From contig OZ223306.1 in the NCBI GenBank assembly GCA_965140735.1, positions 1,178,001-1,242,000 of the forward strand: a stretch of 64,000 bases of DNA. The letters are read 5' to 3'. The DNA comes from Fusibacter_A sp965140735 (GTDB lineage Bacteria; Bacillota; Clostridia; Peptostreptococcales; Acidaminobacteraceae). This document shows positions 1 to 8,613 of the stretch, one piece after another. Both the position numbers and the translations under genes were made by a program. The first letter of the stretch is position 1, and each line of letters begins with the position of its first letter. The notes beneath the pieces were generated by a model. That model had not been told where the DNA came from and ran no database searches. It saw nothing but the letters and a program-made list of their open reading frames with translations.

Positions 1-537
1 TCCGATTAAATCAATTCCCGTTGCTTGAGCAGATAAAGGGATCAGAGAAACATACTGATAAGGTACTCTTTCTTTAACTAAAACATGCTGACTAGGCCCT
101 TCAATCAATCTAGCGCGATTGTAAATATCTAGCATTTCAATATGCATTGCTTTGCTAAACCGATTGAGCAAAAATAAAGTCCCTAGCATATGATCTATTC
201 GTCCTCCAAAAGCACCTATAACCAGCACATCACTACACCCAAGCGCTCTTGCCGTTTCAAAGGCAAGTTCTGAATCAGTATAATCTTTCTCAGGAGGATA
301 CTCAAGCCATTCTGCATCTTTAAACTTCTGTTTATATGCGTCAATACCTATAATCGAATCAAAATCACCCAAGATGTGAGTTGGCTTTAAACCAAGTGCT
401 TCAAGATGATCAGTACCACCATCTACGCCTAAAACAACTTCAGGTGTCATCGTTTCAAATTGTTGTTCCAAGATTATTTTAAGTTCATTATAATCTGTAT
501 AAGAACCATTGAGCACTATCCATGCGACTTTTCTCAT
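1..537 (-). CDS. thiN: Thiamine pyrophosphokinase, 3' end cut by window edge
   Basis: Transfers pyrophosphate from ATP to thiamine to make the cofactor thiamine diphosphate in the cytoplasm. The reading frame is open from ATG 537 to base 1 (179 codons; the family is about 210 residues, so roughly 30 are missing). Visible family motifs are VDGGTDHLEALG, ILGDFDSI and the GGRIDHMLG signature (GxRxDH), in that order. The start is set by an ATGA overlap with the rpe stop, which suggests translational coupling. It is the last visible gene of the yicC-to-thiN run; rsgA-rpe-thiN is a common Firmicutes order. Nothing odd is seen in the visible part. Confidence 0.9.
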   Translation of the reverse strand, partial: MRKVAWIVLNGSYTDYNELKIILEQQFETMTPEVVLGVDGGTDHLEALGLKPTHILGDFDSIIGIDAYKQKFKDAEWLEYPPEKDYTDSELAFETARALGCSDVLVIGAFGGRIDHMLGTLFLLNRFSKAMHIEMLDIYNRARLIEGPSQHVLVKERVPYQYVSLIPLSAQATGIDLIG

Positions 538-1187
538 TTTATAGCTTCTCTAAATGCCAAAATGGTTTCTTTGATATTTTCCGTATTAAAAACTGCTGAT
601 CCAGCCACAATAACATTAGCCCCTGCATCAACTACAGTTTTAACATTATCAAGTTTAATACCACCATCCACTTGAATATCAATATCCAGGCCTTTACTAT
701 CAATTATTTTTTTCAATCTAGAAATCTTATCTGTAGTCGCTTCAATATAACTCTGTCCGCCAAAGCCTGGATTGACAGACATGAGTAAAACCATATCCAC
801 ATAGGTTAGAACCTCTTCCAGCACTGAAAGTGGCGTCCCAGGATTTAATGTAACCCCTACTTTAACGCCAAAAGATTTAATGTGTTGTAAAGTTCTATGA
901 ATATGAGGACACGCTTCAATATGCACGTTGATTAAATCTGCACCTGCTTTAACAAAACTTTCAATATATTGATCCGGGTTTTCAATCATCAAATGCACAT
1001 CAACGAACAGATTAGTCTTTCCCTTTAAAGACTTTAAAATCGGAGCACCAAAAGAAATGTTAGGCACAAAATGGCCATCCATAACATCCACATGAAGATA
1101 TTCTACCCCTGCATCCTCAACTTCTTTTACATGCTCTAATAGTCTTGAAAAATCTGCCGACAATATTGACGGTGCTAATTTTACCAT
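534..1187 (-). CDS. rpe: Ribulose-phosphate 3-epimerase
   Basis: Interconverts ribulose 5-phosphate and xylulose 5-phosphate in the non-oxidative pentose phosphate pathway. The 217-residue protein has the usual length and the TIM-barrel motifs: LAPSILSADFSRL at the N-terminus, VDVMDGHFVPNISFG with the metal and catalytic Asp, the VHLM strand, the VNPGFGGQ phosphate loop, and IQVDGGI plus GANVIVAGSAVF near the C-terminus. ATG 1187 follows an AAGGAG site at good spacing. It overlaps the end of rsgA by 7 bases and the start of thiN by 4, so the three are cotranscribed and probably coupled. Confidence 0.97.
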   Translation of the reverse strand: MVKLAPSILSADFSRLLEHVKEVEDAGVEYLHVDVMDGHFVPNISFGAPILKSLKGKTNLFVDVHLMIENPDQYIESFVKAGADLINVHIEACPHIHRTLQHIKSFGVKVGVTLNPGTPLSVLEEVLTYVDMVLLMSVNPGFGGQSYIEATTDKISRLKKIIDSKGLDIDIQVDGGIKLDNVKTVVDAGANVIVAGSAVFNTENIKETILAFREAIK

Positions 1188-2071
1188 TTTTTCTGTCTCC
1201 TTTTAAGTTCATTAATTTCATTTAAGATATAGAGATAGGCTTCATATCTATCTTTTGAAATGTTACCTTTTTCAATCGCCGCTTTTACAGCACACCCAGG
1301 TTCATTTAGATGCATGCAATTGTCAAACCGACAAGTTTCATCTTGCTGTCTAAATTCTGGAAAATATTCCTTTAAATCTTCTGCTTCTACCTCGTGCATA
1401 GAAAGAGAAGTAAACCCTGGCGTATCAACAACTATACCACCATTCTTAAGCTCCATAAGTTCAGAATGCCTCGTGGTATGCTTGCCTCTTTTAATCTTTT
1501 CACTGATCTCTCCAGTCTGCAAAGTGAACCCTTCATGAACTGCATTGAGCAGTGACGATTTTCCAACACCCGATGGTCCTGAGAAGACTGTAATCTTATC
1601 CTGAAGGTATTCACTCAGCTCATCTATACCTTCACCTTCAAGGGCGCAGGTCTTTAATACTGGATAGCCTATACGATGATAAATGGCTTCATATTTTTCA
1701 TAATCAAAGTCCACATCAAGATCGGCCTTATTAAAACAGATCACAATATCAAGCCCTGATTGCTCTGCCAAAACCAACATCTTATCCAAAAGAATAATAT
1801 TTGGCAACGGATTTTTTATAGAGAAAACAATAATCGCCTGATTGACATTGGCAACCGTTGGACGTAAAAGTTCCGTCTTACGCTCATAAATTTCCTCAAT
1901 CATGCCCAATTTTTTAGACTCATCGAGTATACTAATTCTGACATAATCACCCACAAGTGGCGTCACTTTTTGATTTTTAAACTTGCCGCGTGCTTTACAT
2001 TCATAAATGGAATCATTGAATTTCACATAATAAAATCCACCAATTCCTTTAAAGATGATACCATAATCCAT
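1181..2071 (-). CDS. rsgA: Ribosome small-subunit-dependent GTPase A
   Basis: A GTPase that assists late maturation of the 30S ribosomal subunit. It has 296 residues with the circularly permuted G-motif order of the YjeQ/RsgA family: an N-terminal OB-fold, then the G4 motif FNKADLD, then the G1 P-loop GPSGVGKSSLLN, then G3 DTPG. The C-terminal zinc-binding segment shows CRFDNCMHLNEPGC. ATG 2071 is preceded by AAAAAAGGAG. It lies 15 bases after the prkC stop; adjacency of rsgA to the PASTA kinase pair is a conserved Firmicutes arrangement, and RsgA-type GTPases are reported PrkC substrates in relatives. No anomaly is seen. Confidence 0.97.
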   Translation of the reverse strand: MDYGIIFKGIGGFYYVKFNDSIYECKARGKFKNQKVTPLVGDYVRISILDESKKLGMIEEIYERKTELLRPTVANVNQAIIVFSIKNPLPNIILLDKMLVLAEQSGLDIVICFNKADLDVDFDYEKYEAIYHRIGYPVLKTCALEGEGIDELSEYLQDKITVFSGPSGVGKSSLLNAVHEGFTLQTGEISEKIKRGKHTTRHSELMELKNGGIVVDTPGFTSLSMHEVEAEDLKEYFPEFRQQDETCRFDNCMHLNEPGCAVKAAIEKGNISKDRYEAYLYILNEINELKRRQKKW

Positions 2072-2086
2072 TTACAACTCCTTTTT

Positions 2087-4090
2087 TTAGAACTCAACGT
2101 ATTGTGTACTAACCAACTGCCCACTGAAGTAGATATTAATCACTGCAGAACCAGCACCCTTTATTGTAAATTTCACTTCTTTTTCATCTTTTGTATGCGT
2201 TTTTTCATATACAACCGTTGTAGTTTCTCCTTGTACCATTTCAACTTTTATTGCTTCAGGATCATTGATAAATGTATCTGTTGGGATTATAAATAGTCTT
2301 GAAGTCAGTGCCGCACCTGTTGTTGGATCCACATCCGGATCAACAGCTTCTGGACCTGTACTTATACTAAGATCAACTGAAGTGCCTTGTTTGGCCTCTG
2401 AGCCAACATTTTTATTTGAAATAACAAGTCCCTTTTCAACTTCTTCATTTGAAGCTTCCTCAACTTTACCAACTTTTAATCCTAAATCTTTTAAGGCTTT
2501 TTCAGCTTCTGCAAGCGTTTTACCTGATAAATTTGGAATGAGTACAGTGGTAATCTTAACCCCTTGACTTATGACTATATCAACAACTTCACCTTCTCTA
2601 ACCTGCATACCGGCTTTAGGTGTTTGTTCAATAATCATACCTGCAGGCAAATCATTAAACTCATAAGTAGGTTCTCCCACTGTCAATCCAACATTTTCGA
2701 TCATCACAGTTGCTTTTTGAAGCGTTTGATGTAAAACATTCGGCGTAGTTACCAGTACTGGTCCATTGCTAATGACAAGGCTCACTGTATAACCTTCTTT
2801 AAGCTCTTCACCTTCTGGTAAAGATTGCGAGATCACATAACCTTGTTCAACGTCGTTGTCAAAACGCCTCTCTGTTGTATCTGCAATCAAACCCTCTTCA
2901 TTTAAAATTCTAATAGCTTCCTCAGAAGGCAAGCCTTTAACTGATGGCATTAACACAATTTCTGTTTTAAACATATCTTGAATTTTATTAAACGCAAAGA
3001 ACGAAAAAACAAGCAGCGACAAAAGAAGTGCTGCCAAAACAACCAAAGTAGCATTGAGCTTATTGATCGATGATTTTTTCTTTGTACGTTTTGTTGGCCT
3101 CTGTTCACCTTTTGAAGCACCTTTTTGTATTTTACTATCTATTGACTTATTTTGCTGTTGTTGCTTCTTTACTTGATGATTCATTATATCTTCCTCTGTT
3201 ATTTTAGGCAATACCATGGTTTCATCATTCAAATAGATATGTTCTTCAACCACGTAATGCTTATCATTTCTAACGCGTTTTAGATCCTCAATCATCTCAC
3301 CAACAGATTGGTATCTCATATTCAAGTCTTTTTGCGTTGCTTTGTGAATAATAGATACCAACCCTTCACTTATTTGCTCATTGATGAGTCTTATATCTGG
3401 TAGTTCATCCTTTAAATGCTTAAGAGCTACTGCAACTGGTGTATCCGCCACGTAAGGTAATTCCTTTGTTGCAAGTTCATACATTAAAATACCAAGCGAA
3501 TAAATGTCACTTCTAGCATCAACAAAACCGCCTCTTGCCTGTTCTGGTGAAGTATAATGTACCGAACCGACGACTTCTTTGGTATTGACAATAGTCGATT
3601 TAGTTGTTGCTCTAGCAATCCCAAAATCGGCTACTTTTATGCTACCTTGTTCATTTACTAAAATATTTTGAGATTTAATATCTCTATGAATAATGTTATT
3701 TTGGTGCGCATTATTAAGTGCAGAAGCAATCTGCAAAGAAATGTTAATAACAGCTTCCTCTCTCATAAAGCCATGCATTTTATTTAAATAATCCCGGAGC
3801 GTATTGCCTGTAACAAGTTCCATGACAATATAATGCATTTCTTGATCCAATCCCACATCAAAAATATTGACAATATTAGGATGAGAAAGACTTGCCGCTG
3901 ACTGTGATTCTTTTTCAAACTTCGAAACGAATTCCTCATCATTACTCAATTCTCTTTTGAGTATTTTAACCGCCACCATACGATTTAAAATGAGATCTTT
4001 TGCTCTATAAACGGTAGCCATACCGCCTGAACCCACAATTTCTATGATCTCATAGCGCTTATCTAAAATAGTTCCAATGATACTCGTCAT
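2087..4090 (-). CDS. prkC: PASTA-domain Ser/Thr protein kinase (PrkC/Stk1 type)
   Basis: Membrane receptor kinase that senses cell-wall fragments and phosphorylates proteins of growth, division and translation. The N-terminal kinase domain shows GSGGMATVYRA, VAVKIL, the catalytic loop HRDIKSQN and DFGIAR. A basic linker and one transmembrane segment (ATLVVLAALLLSLLVFSFF) follow. Then come three extracytoplasmic PASTA repeats (starting near MPSVKG, TPNVLH and IPNLSG) and an extra C-terminal beta-rich stretch of about 90 residues. I use ATG 4090 (MTSIIGTIL) because an AGGAGG lies just upstream; an in-frame ATG at 4117 would overlap prpC. It follows its cognate phosphatase by 11 bases. Confidence 0.95.
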   Translation of the reverse strand: MTSIIGTILDKRYEIIEIVGSGGMATVYRAKDLILNRMVAVKILKRELSNDEEFVSKFEKESQSAASLSHPNIVNIFDVGLDQEMHYIVMELVTGNTLRDYLNKMHGFMREEAVINISLQIASALNNAHQNNIIHRDIKSQNILVNEQGSIKVADFGIARATTKSTIVNTKEVVGSVHYTSPEQARGGFVDARSDIYSLGILMYELATKELPYVADTPVAVALKHLKDELPDIRLINEQISEGLVSIIHKATQKDLNMRYQSVGEMIEDLKRVRNDKHYVVEEHIYLNDETMVLPKITEEDIMNHQVKKQQQQNKSIDSKIQKGASKGEQRPTKRTKKKSSINKLNATLVVLAALLLSLLVFSFFAFNKIQDMFKTEIVLMPSVKGLPSEEAIRILNEEGLIADTTERRFDNDVEQGYVISQSLPEGEELKEGYTVSLVISNGPVLVTTPNVLHQTLQKATVMIENVGLTVGEPTYEFNDLPAGMIIEQTPKAGMQVREGEVVDIVISQGVKITTVLIPNLSGKTLAEAEKALKDLGLKVGKVEEASNEEVEKGLVISNKNVGSEAKQGTSVDLSISTGPEAVDPDVDPTTGAALTSRLFIIPTDTFINDPEAIKVEMVQGETTTVVYEKTHTKDEKEVKFTIKGAGSAVINIYFSGQLVSTQYVEF

Positions 4091-4101
4091 GAATATCCTC
4101 C

Positions 4102-4815
4102 TTACAATTCTATGCAAATAACAGTCACATTATCAAAGCCACCATTTTCATTTGCAGATTCTATCAATTTATTAGGAATGACATCCGGTTCATTGTTTTT
4201 AATGATTTCAAACATTTCTTCTTTACTTAACATATTGGTCAATCCATCTGTACATAATAATATATTTTGATATTCACAATACGATATTTGGGTCTGATAA
4301 AAATCAAATGTCTCATCCACACCCAACGCACTGGTTATGATATTTTTATCAGGATGATTTATAGCTTCTTCTTCACTTATACTGCCTATTTTTACAAGCT
4401 CAGCCACAAGCGAGTGATCTTTTGTAATCTGATGGAGAGTCTCTGAGTTAACCATATAGAGTCGACTATCCCCAACATTTGCAACATAAAGTATCCCATC
4501 ATCCAAATAAGCAACCACCACTGTGGTCCCCATGTTACTATATTCAGATCGATTTTCACCATGTTTTTTTATCGCTATATTGGCTTCATTTAATATCCCT
4601 TCAATATCTCTTTCAAATTCAAAATTGTTCTCAAGACATTTGGCTTTAATTGCCGCTTCAATACTTTCGCATGCAATTTTTGAGGCAATCTCGCCTGCAT
4701 TATGTCCCCCCATACCATCTGCTACGATGTAAAGTTTAATCATCTCATTTACTAATATATAATCTTCATTATTATCTCTTTTTTTACCTACATCTGTTTT
4801 TGAAAATGCTCTCAT
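4102..4815 (-). CDS. prpC: PP2C-family serine/threonine phosphatase (Stp1/PrpC)
   Basis: Metal-dependent phosphatase that reverses PrkC phosphorylation in the cytoplasm. The 237-residue protein carries the PP2C metal-site motifs: VGKKRDNNEDY, the VADGMGGHNAGE loop, NVGDSRLY, ITKDHSLV and a late LLCTDGLTN Asp plus GGFDNVTVI. ATG 4815 (MRAFSKTD) has an AGAGGTG site; the upstream ATG at 4833 would lie inside rsmB's stop region and is unlikely. The gene starts 10 bases after rsmB and ends 11 bases before prkC; rsmB-prpC-prkC-rsgA is a standard Firmicutes operon core. No sign of degeneration. Confidence 0.96.
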   Translation of the reverse strand: MRAFSKTDVGKKRDNNEDYILVNEMIKLYIVADGMGGHNAGEIASKIACESIEAAIKAKCLENNFEFERDIEGILNEANIAIKKHGENRSEYSNMGTTVVVAYLDDGILYVANVGDSRLYMVNSETLHQITKDHSLVAELVKIGSISEEEAINHPDKNIITSALGVDETFDFYQTQISYCEYQNILLCTDGLTNMLSKEEMFEIIKNNEPDVIPNKLIESANENGGFDNVTVICIEL

Positions 4816-4825
4816 CCAACACCTC

Positions 4826-6205
4826 TTATTCAACTTTAATCATCTTTGCAATAAAAAATCCATCTGTCCCATGTTGATTCGGGTAAAGTCTAAGCATCTC
4901 TGTATCCTTAACCAAATTGAACCCTTTCTCTGTTAGTAGAGCTTTATGCACTTCTGAAAGATGTCCGCCTTGATCTAAATCTAATTTGAAATTGGGATGA
5001 TGCTCTAAAAACCACTTTATTACGGCTTCATTTTCTTCAAAATTTAGTGTACAGGTACTATAAATCAATGTGCCTTGATCTTTAACATATTCTGATGATG
5101 TACTCAAAATTTGCCTTTGAAGATTAGAAAGTCCTGTCAGTTCTTCAACAGATTTGTTGTATTTAATATCTGGTTTACGCCTTATAATACCAAGCCCAGA
5201 ACATGGCGCATCCACAAGAACAACATCCGCTTTATGTTCAAGTTCTTTATCAAAGCGTTCAGCATCAAATGCTTCTACTTTAACATTCTGAAGCCCTAAT
5301 CTCTCCACATTTTCCAGGATAAGACCTAGCTTATGTTCATGTAAATCTCTCGCATATACAGTTCCCATATTATCCATAAGTTGCGCCACGTGGGTAGTTT
5401 TTCCACCTGGTGCAGAGCAAACATCGATGACAGTCTGACCAGCTTTCACATCCGACAAAATGCCGACAAACATCGAACTTTCATCTTGGACTTGGAAAAG
5501 CCCTTCATCAAACCCAGGTACAGAATTAATTGACAATTCATTCAGAGATTTGATTACAAGTGCATCCTTAATATAGCGAGAAGACTCATAGATTACACCC
5601 GCTTCGTCAAATCTTTTCTGTAAAGATGCCATTGTAGTCTTTAAAAGATTAACCCTAATAATTAAATTTGGGCTGCTATTATTTGCTTTTAAAAGTGTCT
5701 CTGTAAAAGACTTTCCAAATTGCTTTATCCATCGTTCAACCATCCATTCAGGATGTGAATAAAGAATACTCAGATAAGTGCTTGGATGTCTTTTCGCATC
5801 TGGCAATTCAATTTTACTCCTTTCCCTGATAAATGTTCTCAAAATACCATTTACATATTTACCTTGGTCAGGACTTATTTTTTTAGCGAGTTTTACACAC
5901 TCATCAACAGCTGCTGAATTCGGTACTTTTGACATAAATTCAATTTGATAGAGTCCCATTCTTAAAATAATAACGACTTCATGATGAATCTTCCCAAATC
6001 TCAACTTTGATAACTTTCTAATATAAAAATCTAAAAGCATCTTGTTTTCTAGTATTCCAAGTACCAAATAGCTAATAAATCTTCTATCTATTGAATCAAT
6101 ATCATACTGATCAAAATATTGATTTAAAGCAATATGTGAAAACGATTTATCTTTATCGATCTGTCCTAGAATTCGCAGTGCCATCTTTCTTGCATTTACC
6201 TTCAT
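4826..6205 (-). CDS. rsmB: 16S rRNA (cytosine-967-C5)-methyltransferase
   Basis: Methylates C967 (E. coli numbering) of 16S rRNA using S-adenosylmethionine. The 459-residue protein has an N-terminal NusB-like RNA-binding domain (about 1-140), then an NSUN/Fmu Rossmann domain. This shows DVCSAPGGKTTH (SAM loop), VDAPCSGLG with the motif IV Cys and YSTCTLNFEEN with the catalytic motif VI Cys. ATG 6205 follows a GGGTGAAT site. The 280-base gap to yugP upstream holds a palindromic element, so this gene may have its own regulation despite being in line with the fmt-yugP genes. Confidence 0.96.
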   Translation of the reverse strand: MKVNARKMALRILGQIDKDKSFSHIALNQYFDQYDIDSIDRRFISYLVLGILENKMLLDFYIRKLSKLRFGKIHHEVVIILRMGLYQIEFMSKVPNSAAVDECVKLAKKISPDQGKYVNGILRTFIRERSKIELPDAKRHPSTYLSILYSHPEWMVERWIKQFGKSFTETLLKANNSSPNLIIRVNLLKTTMASLQKRFDEAGVIYESSRYIKDALVIKSLNELSINSVPGFDEGLFQVQDESSMFVGILSDVKAGQTVIDVCSAPGGKTTHVAQLMDNMGTVYARDLHEHKLGLILENVERLGLQNVKVEAFDAERFDKELEHKADVVLVDAPCSGLGIIRRKPDIKYNKSVEELTGLSNLQRQILSTSSEYVKDQGTLIYSTCTLNFEENEAVIKWFLEHHPNFKLDLDQGGHLSEVHKALLTEKGFNLVKDTEMLRLYPNQHGTDGFFIAKMIKVE

Positions 6206-6317
6206 AATTCACCCATTTTCTCTTTATTCTAAAACTATCCCTAATTATATCAAATCTAATCCTTAATGATAACCAAATTTGAATTTTTATCTAATAAACT
6301 TAATATTATTTCGTTTA

Positions 6318-6443
6318 AATTGTGGGATTGCGCAAACAAGAGCTGATTTATTGACCTTTTCCGGAGACTGGTCCTCGGCAATGCTTGCCTGTGGAGCTCC
6401 TTCAAATGCCAATAAATCAGCTCTTATATTGGTTAGTCACAAT
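6318..6443. repeat. 126-bp nested inverted-repeat element between yugP and rsmB
   Basis: The core is a perfect 16-bp inverted repeat: AAGAGCTGATTTATTG at 6338-6353 and its complement at 6410-6425. The 56-base interior can form further stems: GGAG with CTCC, and GGCAA-TGC-TTGCC as a hairpin near 6377-6389. Short outer arms AATTGTG (6318-6324) and CACAATT (6437-6443) flank it. The interior is richer in G+C than the surroundings and there is no T-tract on either side, so it is not a simple terminator. It could be a REP/MITE-like palindromic unit or a structured RNA; no second copy was noticed in this window. Confidence 0.6.
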
Positions 6444-6484
6444 TAAGGACTCATCTTCATGAATAATACATCTAAATCTAAACC

Positions 6485-7162
6485 CTAACTTCTGCGGTTT
6501 GCCATGAGTATAAACCGAATGAGTTGTCCTACTGCAATTGCTGCTGCGGCAACATATGTCATTGCTGCGGCGGTTAAAACTTTTCTAGCATGCTTGTTCT
6601 CATCGTCTATTAAAATACCGTATTCATTCATCATTTTAAGTGCTCTTGAACTGGCGTTGAATTCAACCGGTAAAGTAATCACTTGGAAGAGCACTGAAAA
6701 ACTAAAAAAGATAACACCGACGTTGATAAACATAGGCAACGAGAGAATAACACCAGCAAGCAATAATGGCCAAGCTGCCTTTGAACCCAATTGAGCTACT
6801 GGTAAAACTGCAGTTCTAAGAGAAAGTGGTACATAACCACTTTCATGTTGTAATGCGTGGCCCGCTTCATGACAAGCAACACTTACAGATGCTACTGAAG
6901 GGTTGTCATAGACAGGTTCGGATAATCGAATCGTCTTTGTTCTTGGATCATAATGATCAGACAAGTAACCATGGATGCGTTCTACACGCACATCATAAAG
7001 GCCATTGCTCTTAAGCATTTGTTCAGCAGCTTGCGCACCAGTAAGTCCTCTGGCATTTCTCACTCTATGATACTTTTTAAAGGTATTCTTAACGCCCATA
7101 TTTGCCAAAAAAGCAAAAAGCATTAATATGAGCAACATAAAATAGCCACTTCCATAATACAT
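6485..7162 (-). CDS. Zinc metallopeptidase, YugP family
   Basis: A membrane-bound predicted zinc peptidase of the Zn_peptidase_2 (YugP) family; substrates are not established. The 225-residue protein has an N-terminal membrane segment (FMLLILMLFAFLANMGV), a central zinc motif CHEAGHALQH (HExxH type) and two to three C-terminal hydrophobic segments. The NASSRAL motif after the third hydrophobic segment is typical of the family. ATG 7162 has an ideal GAGGAGG site. It follows fmt by 13 bases, as in many Clostridia where yugP sits between fmt and rsmB. Confidence 0.9.
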   Translation of the reverse strand: MYYGSGYFMLLILMLFAFLANMGVKNTFKKYHRVRNARGLTGAQAAEQMLKSNGLYDVRVERIHGYLSDHYDPRTKTIRLSEPVYDNPSVASVSVACHEAGHALQHESGYVPLSLRTAVLPVAQLGSKAAWPLLLAGVILSLPMFINVGVIFFSFSVLFQVITLPVEFNASSRALKMMNEYGILIDDENKHARKVLTAAAMTYVAAAAIAVGQLIRFILMANRRS

Positions 7163-7175
7163 ATGATTACCTCCT

Positions 7176-8135
7176 CTAGATTAATTGAGTGCCAATTTCA
7201 ACGGTATGTCCTAATAAAAATGCACTACATGGCATTCTTTTGGCACTTCCCCACTGAATTTCTAAAAGTTCCAACACAGATGCTTCCGCTTTGATCAAAA
7301 TACTATTTTTTCGGATGCCTACCACTGTGCCATTTTTACTACTTTTATTATATTCACGAAGTTCTATTTCGCTTAAATCATTTTCAGTTAGAGCATTTGC
7401 TTTATAGACCTTTAACGTTTTTTCTTGATAAACCGTATGTGCTACCGGCCAAGGATTAAAGCCTCTAATAAGATTCTTAATAGCCTTTGCATTTGCATTC
7501 CAATCAATTCTGGCGATTTCTTTATTTAACATCGATGCATAAGTTGACTTGGAGTCATCCTGCTTTTCAGGAACAATGGTATTGTTCAATAGCCCCTCTA
7601 AGGTCTTTAGCAAAAGCGTTGCCCCCATATTTGCCAACTGATCATGGAGTTCGCCATACATCATCTCATCATCAATCTGGATAACGTCCTTAAGGAGCAT
7701 ATCTCCTGTATCCAGTCCGACGTCCATCATCATCGTTGTAACGCCTGTTTCAGTCTCGCCATTTACAATAGCCCAATTAATTGGCGCAGCACCTCTAAGT
7801 TTTGGCAAAAGAGACGCGTGAACATTAATACATCCGTACTTAGGAATCTCTAAAATTTCCTTTGAAAGGATTTGACCATATGCCACAACAACAATACAAT
7901 CTGGTGCGAGTTCTCTTATCAGCTGTGTCCAGTCTCCCTTTTTGATGCGCTCCGGTTGAAATACCGAAATATCATGTGCCTCTGCCATCTCTTTAACAGG
8001 GGGCTTAGCCATTTTTTTACCTCTACCTTTTGGCTTATCAGGCTGTGTAAATACACCGATAACTTCGTGATGCTTTATGCAAGCTTCAAGTGTACCAACA
8101 GCAAAATCTGGTGTTCCCATAAAAATAATCTTCAT
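7176..8135 (-). CDS. fmt: Methionyl-tRNA formyltransferase
   Basis: Formylates Met-tRNA(fMet) with 10-formyl-tetrahydrofolate for translation initiation. The 319-residue protein has normal length. The N-terminal formyltransferase domain begins MKIIFMGTPDFAV and includes the active-site stretch NVHASLLPKLRGAAPI and the folate-loop motif DVGLDTGDML. The C-terminal tRNA-binding domain includes RGFNPWPVAHT and ends at about residue 315. ATG 8135 directly abuts the def stop, with its GAGG site inside the end of def, so the two are translationally coupled; def-fmt is among the most conserved bacterial gene pairs. Confidence 0.97.
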   Translation of the reverse strand: MKIIFMGTPDFAVGTLEACIKHHEVIGVFTQPDKPKGRGKKMAKPPVKEMAEAHDISVFQPERIKKGDWTQLIRELAPDCIVVVAYGQILSKEILEIPKYGCINVHASLLPKLRGAAPINWAIVNGETETGVTTMMMDVGLDTGDMLLKDVIQIDDEMMYGELHDQLANMGATLLLKTLEGLLNNTIVPEKQDDSKSTYASMLNKEIARIDWNANAKAIKNLIRGFNPWPVAHTVYQEKTLKVYKANALTENDLSEIELREYNKSSKNGTVVGIRKNSILIKAEASVLELLEIQWGSAKRMPCSAFLLGHTVEIGTQLI

Positions 8136-8603
8136 CTATAAGGCCTCTTCTTCTGCTTCTTCTATTTGTTTATCAATATATAGAATACCATTTAAGTGAT
8201 CAATTTCATGACATAGTGCAATGGCGAGAAGTTCTTCTCCTTCAACTTCATAAAAATCACCGTATACATCTTGGAACCGCACTCTCGTGTATTCAGGTCT
8301 GACAACTTTGCCACTTTTCCCTGGAATACTTAAACAGCCTTCAAATTTGCATTGTTCGCCTCTAGTTTCCACAATCTCTGGATTAATTAATTCAAAAGGG
8401 CCTTCATCATCATATAAATCAATCACCACAACACGTTTAAGAATGCCGATTTGAGGTGCTGCTAAACCAACCCCTTCAGCATCATGCATGGTTTCTATCA
8501 TATCTTCCACAAGCTGTTCTAATTTTTCATCAAACTTTGTGACTTTCTTGGAAGTCTTTCTAAGAATCGGATCATCTTCTAATCTAATGGTGCGTATTGC
8601 CAT
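8136..8603 (-). CDS. def: Peptide deformylase
   Basis: Metal-dependent hydrolase that removes the N-formyl group from new polypeptides. The 155-residue protein has all three signature motifs: GVGLAAPQIG, EGCLSIPG with the metal-binding Cys, and HEIDHLNG with the HExxH metal/catalytic site. ATG 8603 (MAIRTIRLEDD) is chosen because AGGAGGCAAACA precedes it; an upstream in-frame start at 8633 would lie inside priA. The ribosome-binding site overlaps the priA stop codon. Length and lack of a long C-terminal extension fit type 1 enzymes. Confidence 0.97.
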   Translation of the reverse strand: MAIRTIRLEDDPILRKTSKKVTKFDEKLEQLVEDMIETMHDAEGVGLAAPQIGILKRVVVIDLYDDEGPFELINPEIVETRGEQCKFEGCLSIPGKSGKVVRPEYTRVRFQDVYGDFYEVEGEELLAIALCHEIDHLNGILYIDKQIEEAEEEAL

Positions 8604-8613
8604 TGTTTGCCTC

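Noticed and set aside
6330..6440. 45-codon minus-strand open frame across the palindromic element
   Set aside because: It has no ATG or good ribosome-binding site and overlaps the inverted-repeat arms; the palindrome explains its base composition.
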